Assembly: GCA_018697195.1 (NCBI GenBank)
Contig: CM031869.1
Coordinates: forward strand, 16,874,989 to 16,938,988
Length of the DNA stretch: 64,000 nucleotides
Direction: 5' to 3'
DNA from: Certhia americana
Lineage: Eukaryota > Chordata > Aves > Passeriformes > Certhiidae
Of the stretch, positions 22,851-35,155 are shown piece by piece; position 1 is the first letter of the stretch, and each line of letters begins with the position of its first letter. Made by a program: the position numbers and the translations under genes. The notes beneath the pieces were generated by a model, which was given only the letters and a program-made list of their open reading frames with translations, did not search any database and was not told where the DNA came from.

Positions 22851-23564
22851 TCCAGTGCTGTGCAAGGAAGGGATGTCTGCACACAGGACACGTTTTGGGG
22901 TTGCTGGAATCTAAGGCAATTAATTGCTCTTGCCTCTCTCAGTTTCCTGGCACTGCGCCTGACCTTGCATACGATTCATCTTCTTCATTCCTGTTGGATG
23001 TTTGCAAGTCATCTTGCTTTGAGCAGTGTGGGCTGCAGTGGGGATTGGGATGTGTGACACTGCCATCCTTGCCCCCATGCTCAGCCTGAGCCAGCCAGTG
23101 CTGGGCTGGGGCTGCACATCACAAACAGGCACTAAGAGCTCACTCTGAAGATGAATCGCGTGGAACAACTCTCCAATGAGGTGCATTTTGCATTTCAAAC
23201 ACCATCACCGCAAATGTCCAGCTGTCTTTGCCAGAGGAACCGATGGAAAAAAAAAAAAAGAAGCATTCCCAATTCGTATAAATACCCTTGTTCATATTTC
23301 TGTTTTAGAAACCCAACAGTTTTCCACCACAGTGAGACCTTCCCAGGCCAGGCTTTCCAAAGGCAGGGTGGAGGAAGCCAGCTCCTGGAAGCCAGTCTAC
23401 TCAATTTATGCCACTTGTTTGGAAATCTGGGTTAATATACTGAGATCTTGGTAAACAAAATGCAGTGCTTTTTTTTCAAAGTTGTCACATATTTCCAGAT
23501 TTTTGTGATATTTTTTTTCATACTTTCCCCTTAAAGTCATTAGAGATGTGATGCTGCTTTTGGG

Positions 23565-23862
23565 ATGATGCAGAATCACAGAAAATAGGGCTGAGAGGGA
23601 CCTCAAGTGTTGGCCCTGCCCCAGGGTAGGGTCGGCTGTCCATTAATACTGCAAGATATTTCTCCAAACTCTTCTTAAACACTTCTAATGATAGAAACTC
23701 CAGAGCCCTCCCCAGGCAAAACAACCCAGTGCTTAATTGTCCTTTGTGCTCCATGGCTGGAAATCGCCTTTTCTGCAGTTGCAGCACTAATTCCCATCCT
23801 GTAGCTCTGCAGCCTGAGCAGCAAATATTCCATCATTTGGATCGTTAGGGAGAACACTGACT
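23565..23862 (-). mobile_element. Ancient CR1, 3' end
   Basis: In reverse orientation it begins 'aatcacagaaaatagggctgagagggacc', the mirror of an old CR1 tail. On the minus strand, 23520-23790 reads 'LQLQKRRFPAMEHKGQ' and then 'ALEFLSLEVFKKSLEKYL', the latter matching the conserved 'SLEVFKKRLD' motif near the CR1 ORF2 C-terminus. It is heavily diverged. It probably forms one insertion with 23915-24140. Confidence 0.78.
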
Positions 23863-23914
23863 CGTATTAGACTGAGGATGGATTCCTGCAGGAAATCACT
23901 CAATCCATCCTTTT

Positions 23915-24140
23915 ATTTGACAGCCAGTTATTGATTTCTCTTGTCTGGTTTCCAGCCATGTTTTGCACCTCTCCCACAGTAGTTGTGTGGAGACCTGCTC
24001 ACCAACCTTGCTAAAAGGAATGTCATGGGAAACATAGCAAATTCCTAGCAAAGCCAAGGCATCCAGCATCCCCAGCTTCTTCTAAATCCAGAATATTTAG
24101 TTTCATCACACAGGTAAATCAGATTGGCTTTTTCTTTTGG
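23915..24140 (-). mobile_element. Ancient CR1, reverse-transcriptase fragment
   Basis: The minus-strand translation contains 'SHDIPFSKVGEQV', then 'WLETRQEKSITGC'. This mirrors the RT pattern 'VSHDIL..KL...G......W...WL..R.Q.V.ING' that follows the 'DFSKAFDT' block. It lies in the same orientation as, and 5' of, the tail at 23565-23862, with the catalytic core and most of the thumb missing between them. That fits an internal deletion in one old CR1 copy. Confidence 0.72.
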
Positions 24141-24663
24141 GAAGAATCTTTTTTCTATTTTCATCAAGAAATACCATTTAGAAATTACTTTATTCTGGGA
24201 CCTGAATTTAAAGCAGTCAGGTTAGAATGTTAAAAGCAATTCTCCAAGTCTTCTTCTTTCTCCCCTCTGTAAATACAGATTTTAACTTTGCCTCTGCCAG
24301 TATCCTGGAGTGCTGTAACAGCCCAGATGGCTTCTGCCCATTCCTTGACTAACCAAGGATAAAATTCTGGTTTCGGCCACTTCCAAAATGCTTTATGTAT
24401 CTGCAACCGATCCTTATTGCCCTTCATAGTCCCTGCTGATTGCACAGCATCTCATATCCTGAGGTGTCTGGTTCCATCCCTTCCTGCTCACATCTTGGGA
24501 ATGTGACCTGGATTTCAGTTCTTGCAGAGTTTCCTCCTCTCCCAAAAGTCAGTGATGGGCTGGAGCTGAACAGACACAGCCCCTGCTACAGCTCCTGTCC
24601 TGTCTCATCAGGTTTGGGTGGTTTTATTCGCACACAAAAAGACTTGGTTCACTACTAGACCTT
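24141..24663. other. Unique non-coding DNA
   Basis: No gene or repeat recognised between the two CR1 insertions. Confidence 0.5.
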
Positions 24664-24863
24664 TGGATTTTAGGAAAAAAAATTCTTCACCAAAAGGACT
24701 GGCACAGTTGCCCAGGGCAGTGGTGGAGTCCCCATCCCTGGAGGGATTCAAAAGCTGTGTGGATGTGGCACTTGCGGACACAGTTTAGTGATGGCCTTGG
24801 CAATGCTGGGGGAACGGTTGGACTTGATGATCCCAGAGGTTTTTCCATCCTAACATGATTCAA
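24664..24863 (+). mobile_element. CR1 LINE 3' tail
   Basis: Reads 'ttttaggaaaaaaaattcttcacc', 'actggcacagttgcccaggg' and 'ggtggagtccccatccctgg', then 'ttggacttgatgatccc' and a 'ttccatcctaacatgattca' end. This is the CR1 variant whose coding part ends '..VE.PSLEGFK..VDVAL.D.V'. The wording ('gttggacttgatgatcccagagg') marks a different subfamily from the copy at 1831. Confidence 0.9.
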
Positions 24864-27800
24864 CAGGGGTCAGCAGACTCACAATGTGAAATACTCACTC
24901 ATCACCCCCAGCTTTCTAGTAGGTCCCACATCCCCTTGTTCTCTAGACCTTGTGGCAAGCATGGCCATTCCTAACAGAGCAAAACCATTTCCTTTTTCTC
25001 TGTTTCTTTTTCTCTCTCTTCTGACACCACCCCAGGCACATGAATCCTTTGGCCTCAGCCAAAATCTTCCCAACTCTGCTATCAAAGAGCTCTCCTAGAG
25101 ATATCTTTGTCAGTGTTTGTCTGGCTGCTCCATCAAAATGTCTGTGAAGTTTGTCTGGCAGCACTTTCCCAGTCCTATGGAGGAAAGGCTAAACCTGAAA
25201 AAAAGAACCGGCCAAATCCAAGAGCACAACCCCACAGTCCTCATTTCCTCAGACTTCTCTGCCTCAGGTCCCAACACATGGATTTAGATTGTAACCTCTT
25301 TTGTCACTCCTTGCCAGGCAAAAAATGATGGAAGCAGCTCAGTCGCTGTGGTCTGTCCTCTGCCATGTCAGTCAAACCTACAAATCACTGTCAAACATTT
25401 CTCCCTTGTGGGCTGGTCACATTGACACGTGCAGAAGATATTAATTCCAAGCAGCTCATCATCCATTTCAGTCAGGAGAGATCCTGACAGTGTTTGCTAC
25501 AGGATGTCCATGGTTGTGATAGGATTTTGCTAGGTGAGCTCAGGACAGGAGCCCCCAGGATGGGGAGAGAAGGGGGAACAGCTGAAATCTGAGGGCTCAG
25601 TGCAGCTGCACGTGGAACCAGCATGTCCATGGGACAGCTGGAATGTGGCACCAGGAATGTGCATCACAGCTGGCAACAAGACAAACAACCAAAGGACAAT
25701 TGTCCTGACACTTTTTTATGGCACATATCATTCTTTTTAATAAGCATTTCTTTTATAATTGCATCTGTTCCCCAAAGGATTTACTGTGGATTAGGAATCC
25801 CATGTGAACACAGGGAAGCAAATTGTGATTAATTATTCTCAGCTAGCTCAAGGTGTGCTGTGGGTAGACACACAGGGGATGAACATGAAAAAAAACAAAA
25901 AAAAAGCAAAACAAAGTAACTGGGCTGGATTTTTTCAGCAATGAAGATCTGAGAAGGGGGAAAATTGCAGAGTTCCCAGGCAGTTTGGACAGGAAGTGTG
26001 GGCTTCCCAGCCTGCAGCATCCAAAAACACCTGCTTGGATCAGAGCAGCCAGGTTCAAGAGCACTGCTCCCTTCTTAAACCTGGCTTTTGAGTGCTCTTC
26101 TGGAGATGGGCTTATATGGGGGGACACAGGAATGAGAAATATGGGAAAGCTGAGACCTGACTGCTAGGAAGCAACCCAGGAAGATGCTCTTGCTGCACAG
26201 TGGGGATTGTCACCGAGTGTCCCTGGAAGCCAGGGGACAGTGAAATCCTGTTTAGCCCCAGAAGGGAGCAGAGAAACAAACAGGATGGGCTCCCCAAGCC
26301 CCTGTCTCTGTTCTGCATGACCCAGGGCCATGGGAAGGAGAGGCCAGGCTGTGCCAGCTCCTGCCTGCCCAGCAGAGAGCAGCTGCAGGACAGGCTCCAG
26401 TCAGTAGCGGCACAGTCCCCACGGGCACCTCTGCCAGCTAATCAATAAACCATTTTTCTACTCAACCGTGAGCCATTTGTCACTGACATGCTGACAAATC
26501 CCCTGCTCCTCAGGAGATGGTGCCCCTGTCACCAGGAACAGCCAGAGAGCACCAGGGTTTCTGAGGCCTCCTGTCCCATTCATGGCCTTGCCCTCCTCCT
26601 TTGGGCAGCACTCACATCTCTCCCTCTCCTTCTCACATTCCAAGAATATATGCCACAGGGTTATTTTATCAAGAAACAGGGGGATCTCCTCCTTCAAAGG
26701 GCCCCCTCTGTATAAAATCAGGTCCTAGGAGCTCTGAACCACTGTGCAATCACCCCCACATGGAGAAGGAGCTGTGGACAGTTCTGCAACCACCATCATG
26801 CTGTGGTCCATGGAAGCTCAGAAATACCTTCCACCTGCCCTGAAGAGTCCCCTTAGCTGGGCTGGGAAACCCTCCTGTCCCCCCCAGCTGAGCCCAGAGT
26901 GTCTGTGGGCACATAAAAATGCCCAAATGATGATTTGATGATCATCTGTTGGGCATGGGCAGATCTCTGCCCTTTGGGGACAAGGATGCTGGTCCCTGTG
27001 GCTTCCTAATCTTGAAAAAAAATGCACAGAACTGTGCCATTTTTCTAAAACTGCTCCAATTTTGTTTTCTGGGCACTGAGGAGACTGTTTTCTGCATTCC
27101 AGGTGTCCTCTCCTCTGAGAGGAGCACTCTGCCCTGCATGGTATGGGATAAAACAGCACATGGAAAGCAACAAAATGGTTAAACACAGAGCTGAAGTTCA
27201 AAAGCTATTTGATCCAAGCAAGAACATAATTTCAGGATGGGGAATTTCTCCCTCTAATAAATATATATGGCATAGAAAAGCTGCTGCCAGTAGAATTACT
27301 CATAATGTTATAAATGAAAATGAATTTGGGGATGCTGGGTTTTTGCAGGGCAAGAAAGACTTTTAGACCATTAAAAAGGGACATTCATATTTTATTTCCA
27401 TGCACACAGCACAAAACAAGGATCTCAGTTCTCTTGGATCTGAATGCCCAAGAAGTGGGCACAGTGGTTGGTTTGAACAGGAAAGACACAACTTTACATT
27501 AAATAAAATTCAAGAGAATGAAGAAACAGAGAGAGACCCTCACTCCCTGGCTGTTGCTTTTCATGTGGGATTATTTGTCAGTGCTCAGCTGGGACACACC
27601 TGCAGGACAGGTTGAAGTGCCTGGGAGGTGATGCCCACGTAGTGTCTGAGGCACAAAAGATTGAAATTATTGCTGATAAATAACAAGTTAATTGTAAGTG
27701 GTTGCCCCACTGATTTTCAAGCATGGAGAACCAGTGCTCACTAGGGCTAAAAACTCAGAGACCCTACAAGGCAGGTAGAAAAGACAAAAATAGAAATGAA

Positions 27801-28390
27801 AAACGAGGAGGAACATATCTACCCCTGGCAGGGTGGCCTGAGGCTGGGCAGGGTGGCCTGGGGGCAGCAGGACAGGCACTGCTTAAAGCATGGAGGACTA
27901 GATGCTCTTTGCAAGATCTGTCAGCCGGGCACTGAATTCCAGCAGAAAAAGAAAAGCAATGAAAGAGCAAGGCAAACAGTTTAAATGAGCCCAGGAGGCA
28001 CATCTGAGCTTCAGAGCAGGCAAGGGGATAGGCATTCCAGAGACTGCATTGCAAACTCTGAGCAATAAAAACCACGTCAACACTCCCCAGGTCCCGTGTA
28101 AGTGAGCAGGGAGGATGTGGCTGCTGGCCAAAATGTTCTGCACCGAGCTCCCACACAGCCACAGCCACAGGGGAAAGCTGGGGCTGGCTGCTGGCAGTGC
28201 CACGTGAGGGGAAGTGGATCAGACCAGGAGAGGGACCAGGGCAGAGTTGCCACCCGTGATTTGGAGGTGGAGAAGCGGCAGGGGCAGGCACAGGTGAGAC
28301 CCTGCTGGTGAGTATGGTGGGGTCCAAAATTCTCCACTTGCCCAGCAGAGCTGGTTTTGACAGAGGCTTTAGCAACAATGGGCACCAGAG
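24864..28390. other. Unique non-coding DNA
   Basis: No gene recognised in 3.5 kb. An A-rich run lies at 25886-25915. AT-rich unique patches at 25735-25860 and 27205-27330 contain 'ctaataaatatatatgg' type sequence. A 20-bp duplication 'ggcagggtggcctg(a/g)gg' occurs twice at 27823-27863. Confidence 0.5.
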
Positions 28391-28876
28391 AGGCAGGAGG
28401 GAGCAGGGAGAGACAGGAGAAGTTGGGAAAGGCAGGAGGAGATGGGACAGGCAGAATGGAGCTGAGAAAGGCAGGATGGAGCTGGGACAGGCAGGATGGA
28501 GCTGGGAGAGGCAGGATGGAGCTGGGACAGGCAGGATGGAGCTGGGACAGGCAGGATGGAGCTGGGACGGGCAGGATGGAGCTGGGAAAGGCAGGATGGA
28601 GCTGGGACAGGCAGGATGGAGCTGGGAGAGGCAGGATGGAGCTGGGAGAGGCAGGATGGAGCTGGGACAGGCAGGAGGAGCTGGGAGAGGCAGGATGGAG
28701 CTGGGAGAGGCAGGATGGAGCTGNNNNNNNNNNGGCAGGATGGAGCTGGGAGAGGCAGGATGGAGCTGGGAGAGGCAGGAGGAGCTGGGAGAGGCAGGAT
28801 GGAGCTGGGACAGGTAGGATGGAGCTGGGACGGGTAGGATGGAGCTGGGACGGGTAGGATGGAGCTGGGACAAGTA
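28391..28876 (+). repeat. 20-bp minisatellite array containing an assembly gap
   Basis: The core unit is 'gcaggatggagctgggacag', exactly 20 bp, repeated about 20 times between 28438 and 28876 with a few variants: 'gggagag', 'gggaaag', 'gggacgg', and a one-base-short unit 'gcaggaggagctggg'. The first 45 bp are diverged edge units. Because 20 is not a multiple of 3, all three frames cycle through the array and stay open, which creates long fake ORFs on both strands. The plus strand is strongly G-rich. The array length is uncertain because of the gap at 28724-28733. Confidence 0.97.
28724..28733. other. Assembly gap (10 N)
   Basis: Ten N bases sit inside the minisatellite. The number is probably a placeholder, so the true number of repeat units is unknown. 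Confidence 0.97.
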
Positions 28877-31800
28877 GTAGCAGGGGTGGCTCCATGCTTG
28901 TCTCACTGTGGTGCTAGCAGCCCTGGGCCAAGGCAGTGGGAGTCAGGGTGGGGCTGAAGTGGTCTGAGACCCTCCTGGCCTCCACAGGAGATATGGAAAA
29001 GCCCAGGAGGGATTCAGGGCACATGGCTTCATGAGAAGGACCAGTCCAAGCTCCTCTGAAGCATTTCCCCAAATTAATGCTTTCTGAACATGACCACATC
29101 ATTTAGAAAGGCACCCAATCTTCATTTTAAAATCTCTGGTGAAGGGGAGTCCGTCAGGAGCCCTGGCAAACAGCTCCAATTGCCGGTCACCCATTTTTTT
29201 CCCCTGGATTTGTCTAACTTCACCTTTCAACCATCAGATCTTTGCACGCTAAATTGAAAAGCCCTCTGTCAACAATTTGCATCCTTTAACCTTCCCCTGG
29301 AGAGCTACAGTCACTGCAGCGTGAGGAGTTTGCTTTAACCTTGGAACTGCCTCTGAAATGACAACACAAAGAAACTCAGCAAAAGTTAAGGAGGACAAGC
29401 AGGAGGTTTGGGTCTTAATGAAAAAACAAAAACTAAAAATTGATGAGGAAAAAGGCCTTCTGAAAGAAACCTTTCCTTGGACATGAAGCCTGGGGACATG
29501 GTGCAGACACCAACAGCTCCTGGTTGTGGTACAGAACAGGGTTCCTGACAGGGAAGGTGTCCTTCCTTTCCACCCCAAAACACTGTGAAAAGCATCAGGA
29601 AACCAGGAGGTTTCTAAAATGTTGAAAACAAGACAGGGTGTGAACCCCTGAAAGAGGTGAGGGTGACATCATCCCTATGGGCCCTTCTGCCCTTGCAGAG
29701 CTGTCCAGAGGTTTTTCTAACTTCATCTCCACTTGCTAAATCAAGGCAAAAAGGTCTCAAAGCCAAACCTCAGTTTCTGCCAAGCATTACCTTCCCCGTG
29801 AGCCTGACTGGGTACAGGCAATGCTCCCCACCCATTCCTGTCCCTGTCACCCTGTTGGGGACAGGCATTCCTGGCCCCTCTACTCACTGACAATGTGTCT
29901 GTCTGCCCTTGAAGAGGGTTTTGTGGGGTTTCACCTCCCAGGGGCTGCAGATGACCCAGTGAGGTTGGGTTTGCCCCACTGCTGGGGCTCTGAGGTTGGC
30001 TGGTGGCACAGCAGGCTCCTGGGACCAGCAGTGGTCGCAGGGTCCCAGCCACATCCCTCTGGGAATGCAGCTGTGGGAATGACAGTGCAGCATGGGCTGC
30101 AGCCCATGCAGGGCCTTGTTTGCTGCTTTCTCTGCTGCTCAGTTTGTCCAAAGCTGGCTCCAGGTCCCTTCTGTGGTCAGTGTGCTGGGCTGGACCCAGT
30201 GGGGAGTGGTGATGCCGTGTTGGGGTTCACCGGTGGCTCCCAGCCCATGCCCAGGTGAGCTGTTCATGACATGGTGACCTACTGAGGTCCCTGTTCTTCC
30301 CGTTGTTCCTTGGCACTTCCAGGAAGCTGCTGGGCTGTTTTCCATGTTGGTCCAACCTGACCCTGAGTCATCTCTCTGCAGGCAGCCTGTGCTGGTGCTT
30401 TTCGGGGATGGTTTGTGTTGTTCATTGCCAGCTCCTCGTTGCCATGACAATGACTAACACAGGCTGACATCAGGACAGGCCCAGTAGGGTGGCAGCATCT
30501 GCCAGCACCTTGCAGGCGTTCCCCTCCCTCGTCTGGGGTGAGCATCACCCACTGGAAGGATGCAGCAGGTGCCACCCTGCTTCCACCCTGGAACTGATCT
30601 TAAAAGATCCTAAATTACAGGAGAGGTCCCAGCCCCAGCCTTCTGCCATCCCATAGCACAAGTGCTGCAATGGTATCATGACACTATTGCAAATGTTTGT
30701 ACAACACCTTCCAGGCCACAGGACAGAGGCAGAGAGCACAGCAGGATGGAGCCATGCAAACCAACATGTGCAGCTATTGGACCAGGAGGGATTAAATGGA
30801 GCAGGAAAAGCAAAGTGCTCCTGGTCCAGCTCAAGATGCAGCCTTTGCAGCACCCACCCCTGAATGCCCTGAATACCAGCTTTGACACCCCAAATACCTG
30901 CCCAGGTGGGGCTGAGAGAGAGCTCAGGAAGGGAGGAGGTCCCTTCTGGTACCTTTATTAGATAGGAAATGAGATTTACAAACTCCCACCCCACACAGAA
31001 CTCCCCATGCCTGGTGCCTCACTCCCTGGCATCCCCACCATCTCCTCTTCACCAGAACTTCTGGGATATGAGCTCCATGTAGGCACCAAGGTGGGTGTTG
31101 GCCTTAGGCAGAGATGTTTGAAGGATGGAATCAGAGGCACTGCCTTGGTGAAGCTGCCACAGGGACTCCAGGACACCCCAAACATCCCGTGAGCCTGTGC
31201 AGAGCTTTCTGCCAAGGCTGACAGCTCAGGAGGGCTCGAAGGCATCCCCAGGGCAAGTGGCTCTGGGAACCAGCAGCACTCACTGTGCTTGTGCATGTGG
31301 TTCAGCTGCTGCTGGCCCTGCCAGTGGCTGGGGACAGGATGCTCAGGGACCCTAAGGAGATGTGCCAGAGAGACACTGACTTGTTGGACCAAGGGTGCGA
31401 GAACAGCACACGGTGGGCTGTCACCCTGTTGCAGGTGAGGGTGACAGCCAGGCATGCCAGGAAGGAGATTTTACAGTGTGAACCCTTCGTGGCTGCTGTT
31501 GGATGTAGAGGCTGGAGAAGACCTGCCATGGGCTGAACTCGCCAGTGCTGCCAGTGCAGTCACTGAGGTGGGAAGAACCAACATTCCTGTGGAAATTGCT
31601 TAGCCAGAGAGGGCTTAACCAGGGACGATGAGTGGCACTGCAGGGGGACAAGGCCATGTGAGCAGCCCAGTGGAGGGTCCTGTCACTGCCCCAAGGCTCT
31701 GCCCTCATTCTTCACCCCCTCAAACGGGGCAGGCAGGAGGGGATGCTCTGCCCTGGCCATTTCCAGCTGCTGCACTCAAGCCTTGCCCAGGCTGCCCATG

Positions 31801-33421
31801 GGCAGGGGATGCCTGTGTGGGATGACCCCAAGCAAACCATGGTTTGGGTTCTCTGGGGCTCCATCCCCGACTGCCACCCTGGGATTGCCCTTTGGGGAAC
31901 CTCTGTGGTGCCCTGGCTGTGCTTTCTGCTGCACTGAGTCACTGCCAGCTTGGTTGCTAATTCATATTAGGGCCGATGTGAATGCTGGCGTGATATTTTC
32001 CGGGATGATTTCAGACTGTTTACTGCTCCGTGTTCCCATGGTGATTAATGCAGTGCCACTCCGTGCAGCAGTCCTATTAAACACCTACACACAGGGCTGT
32101 TTCAACTGGGGATGAGCTCCCTACGCCCTCAGGAGGCTGTGCCCAGCTCCCTTTGCTACAGCTTTTCCCTGAGCCTTGTGCTCATCCACATCCCCTCAGA
32201 TCCCCTGTGTCTGGAGAGTCCCGCAGCCACTGCTGGGGGGATTTGTTTTACTTTGCCATGACTTGACATCCACAGGGAGTTTCCCCAAAACCCCTGGGGT
32301 ACACAAAGGCTGGCAGGAGGGTGAGCACCAGCTGAGAGCCGCCTCTCCATGCTGATCCTCACCGGTGAGAGGAGCTGAGATGTTCACAATCCTTGGGCCA
32401 GCAGCGAGCACCACCTTCACCCTGCTGTTCCAAGCTCACCTTGGCACTGTGAAACACCTCCGTGCAGCCGTGGCAGGGCCTGGGGCAGCCCTGGCTGTGG
32501 GACTGCTCCCTGGGATGCTGCACTGCCTCACTGTACACCAGCCAGTCCCCTGCCATGGCATACACACAGCACTTTAGGATCGATTTCCCCCAGCAGCCCT
32601 GATTGTATTTGTGAGGCTGCTGCTGCTCCTGGTGCTGGGGGGTTCCTGGGGGATGAGGAGGCAGGAGGGGGCTGCACACAGCAGGCAGGATTGCCCCTGG
32701 AACAAGCCTGAGGGCATCTGTCAGCAAGGAGTGTCTGGAGTTGTGTGCAGCCCGCAGGAGGAATGGCTGTGGAGGCCAGGGCAGCTCCTCACCTCCCTTG
32801 CCCAGCCTGAATACACCGAGTGTCCAGCCCCTGGAGCAAGTGGCTCTCGAGGGTTCACAGGAGCAGCCATGGGGAGTTGGCACTGTGGGGATCAGCCACC
32901 CACAGCAGGGTTTTCCTGTGAGAGAAACAGAGCAAGGAGAACAAATCCTTTTTTTTTCCCCAGGAGAGCAGCGTCTGTGAACATTCCTGGAGAAAGCACA
33001 GAGGGCACTCTGCCCTGCTCCCCCTTCACCCCACACCTCTCAATCACCCCCTGTTTCAAGCAGGGGACCCCACAGCCCTGACCAGGCTCTGCAGAGATGC
33101 CTGGGGCAGTGCAGGAACTGCAGCAGATCCTTTCTCCAACCTCTGGGAGATCTCCTGCACAAAGTGTCTGTGCAGGGGGCTGTGCAGGAGGCCTGACCAC
33201 GACAGTGGGTGCTGCTGCCTACTCTTGTTCTGGGAACACACCAAGGGAGCTGCTGCTCTTCCTTCAGCAGCCTGGACTTGTTCCCACATTGGCAAGCCCT
33301 GAACATCCCAATTTACACACCCCAAAGAGGGGATTTTTACAGCAGATATGAAACCCAGCTGCACAGCACCCCAGAAATGAGGCACAGCTGAGCCCTGCAA
33401 TCCTGGAGGAACAGCAAAGGC
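28877..33421. other. Unique non-coding DNA
   Basis: No named repeat and no recognisable gene in 4.5 kb. The longest frame is a 225-codon minus-strand frame over 32359-33036 without a known domain. A perfect 20-bp palindrome lies at 30090-30109. The stretch 31945-32085 is a unique AT-balanced patch with 'ggtgattaatgcag'. Confidence 0.5.
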
Positions 33422-33530
33422 CATGGAATCATTCAGGTTAGAAAAGAACTTTAGGATAATCAAGTCCAACCATTAACCCATCAGTGCCAAGCTCACCACT
33501 CACCCATGTCCCTGAGGCCATGTGCACCTC
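33422..33530 (-). mobile_element. CR1 3' tail fragment
   Basis: Reverse-orientation tail: 'tggaatcattcaggttagaaaagaactttaggat', then 'atcaagtccaaccattaaccc' and 'cccatgtccctgaggccatgtgcac'. This follows the avian CR1 order 'aatcattaaggttggaaaagacct..atcaagtccaaccgt..accatgtccctaagtgccac'. About 110 bp survives. Confidence 0.82.
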
Positions 33531-34479
33531 CTCTGCCTGCCCTGGCCAAGAAAAGGTGGAGCCTTGCTCAGAGAATGAGCTCCTTCCTGCAGGCTGAGCC
33601 CTGGCACCCTGCCTGGCACAGCTGGCCCGGGCACAGCCCTCCCTGGGGATGCTGGCCCCTGGAAACCCCCCCCAGCCTCCTGAATATTAATATGCATCCC
33701 AAGGAGACATCTATTTCATCTCCAACTATTGTGTTTTTCTGACATATTTATGAGTCCTCTGTCTCATTAATCTGGTGAGCATTCCTGAGACTCCCCTTTC
33801 ATGCTAGAACAGCTAAGGGCAAAAACCTCTATTTATCTACTCAGTGTCAAGGAACTTCCTCACGAGTCAATTGGATGAAAGTTTTTCACCTTTTAAAATC
33901 CTTAATCAAGGTTTTCCAGCAATATGTCTGGTGTGTTTTAGATAAAAGTCAACTTTCTCTTTATGGCACACCTGGGGTTCAGTTCCTTTATTGCCCTGAC
34001 AAAATAACATTCCTCTCCTCTTCCAACGCCTGCTTTTCTTCCCCAGCCCACATCATCCTCACAACATTCCAGCTGAATAGGGATCTGTCATGGTAACAAC
34101 CTTCTGGGAGAGCCTTTCAAATAAAACCCAAACCAGAGCATGCCACAAAAAGAGCCTGGAGTGAATTCATGCTCAAATCTCCTTGGGCAGGACTAACCTG
34201 GGTGCTCTGCCCTCATGGGCACCTTCCTGATCTCCCACGGGCTGGCACCCCCCATGCTCTGCCAAAACCAAGGCTTCACCAAGTCCTTGGGCTGATTTGG
34301 GGTGGGAGTGCTGCTCCACGTGTGCAGAGGAGGAGGATGGACACCTTTCTCCCCATCCTGGACTGCAGCAGGCCCTGTCTGCAGTGCTGGGCACAGGCCT
34401 GGCTGTGTTATTGATGGAACCAGCCTTGCCCATCCATAACTCTCCATGCCAGCCCGGCCAAGTGCTCCTTCCCAGGGCC
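33531..34479. other. Unique non-coding DNA
   Basis: No gene or repeat recognised. The stretch 33680-34100 is AT-rich and unique. Confidence 0.5.
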
Positions 34480-34790
34480 CTATAAATAATAATAACTGCT
34501 GAGGTCTGGGCTGATTCCCCATGTGAGGCTCCTTTCCATTAAAGCACTCTCTAGTAATTGCTTTTCATTTACCTTTTTTCAGGGGTCTTCTTAGCATTGT
34601 ATCTAAATCAATATTGTAGTTAAAACAAAAATATTTCACAAAAGCCACAGAGCAGTAAAAACAGGGAAGCAATTACAGGAAACCTTTGAGCATTAACACT
34701 GAAAAGGAAATACAAGAATAAAAGCTTTCAAACATCCATTTGAAACATTTACAAAAACATTTCAATGCAGTAAATGAATTTTGGAGCATT
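34480..34790. promoter_or_regulatory. AT-rich unique island
   Basis: It starts 'ccctataaataataataactgc' and continues through 'agtaattgcttttcattta' and many A-rich words to about 34790, just before a CR1 insertion. No repeat signature or open frame. Possibly a conserved element. Confidence 0.22.
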
Positions 34791-34898
34791 CCCCTCTGGG
34801 TGGGCCACAGAGTTTGTGTTTCACAGTTTCAGTGCATGCCGGTCTGAAGCATATCAGGCACCGAGCTCTGCTCCTGGGACAGGGACAGCACCCAGGGA

Positions 34899-35155
34899 AC
34901 TGCTGGAGCTGGCACAAAGCAGGGCCAGGCTGGATTTTTGGGAGAAGTTTCTTCCCCCAGAGGGTGCTGGGCACTGCCCAGGTTCCCCAGGGAATGGGCA
35001 CAGCCCTGAGGCTGCCAGAGGGAGCTGCAGGAGCCTTTGGACAGCGCTCCAGGGATGCACAGGGGGGAGTGTCGGGGTGTCTGGGCAGGGACAGGAGCTG
35101 GATTTCAACGATCCTTGTGGGTCCCTTCCAGATCAGAATATTCCCTGATTGTTTC
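34899..35155 (+). mobile_element. CR1-type 3' tail, songbird-like variant
   Basis: Contains 'ggatttttgggagaagtttcttcccccagagg', 'gtgctgggcactgcccagg', 'gggaatgggcacagccctgaggctgccagag', 'tttggacagcgctccagggatg' and 'gatccttgtgggtcccttcca', ending 'gatcagaatattccctgatt'. This arrangement is familiar from passerine CR1 copies and differs from the other tails in the window. It inserts into or next to the AT-rich island at 34480-34790. Confidence 0.85.

Noticed and set aside
28391..28876. CRISPR-like regular repeat array
   Set aside because: The units are directly adjacent with no spacers, and the genome is a vertebrate.
27764..28906. Very long minus-strand open frame (about 380 codons) and three plus-strand frames across the repeat
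   Set aside because: They exist only because a 20-bp stop-free repeat cycles through all frames, and they cross an N gap. The translations are a Pro/Ser/Leu or Gly/Trp/Arg periodic pattern, not a protein.
32359..33036. 225-codon minus-strand frame with a GTGAGC donor near 32436
   Set aside because: The peptide looks random, and no good acceptor gives a sensible exon in phase with anything nearby.
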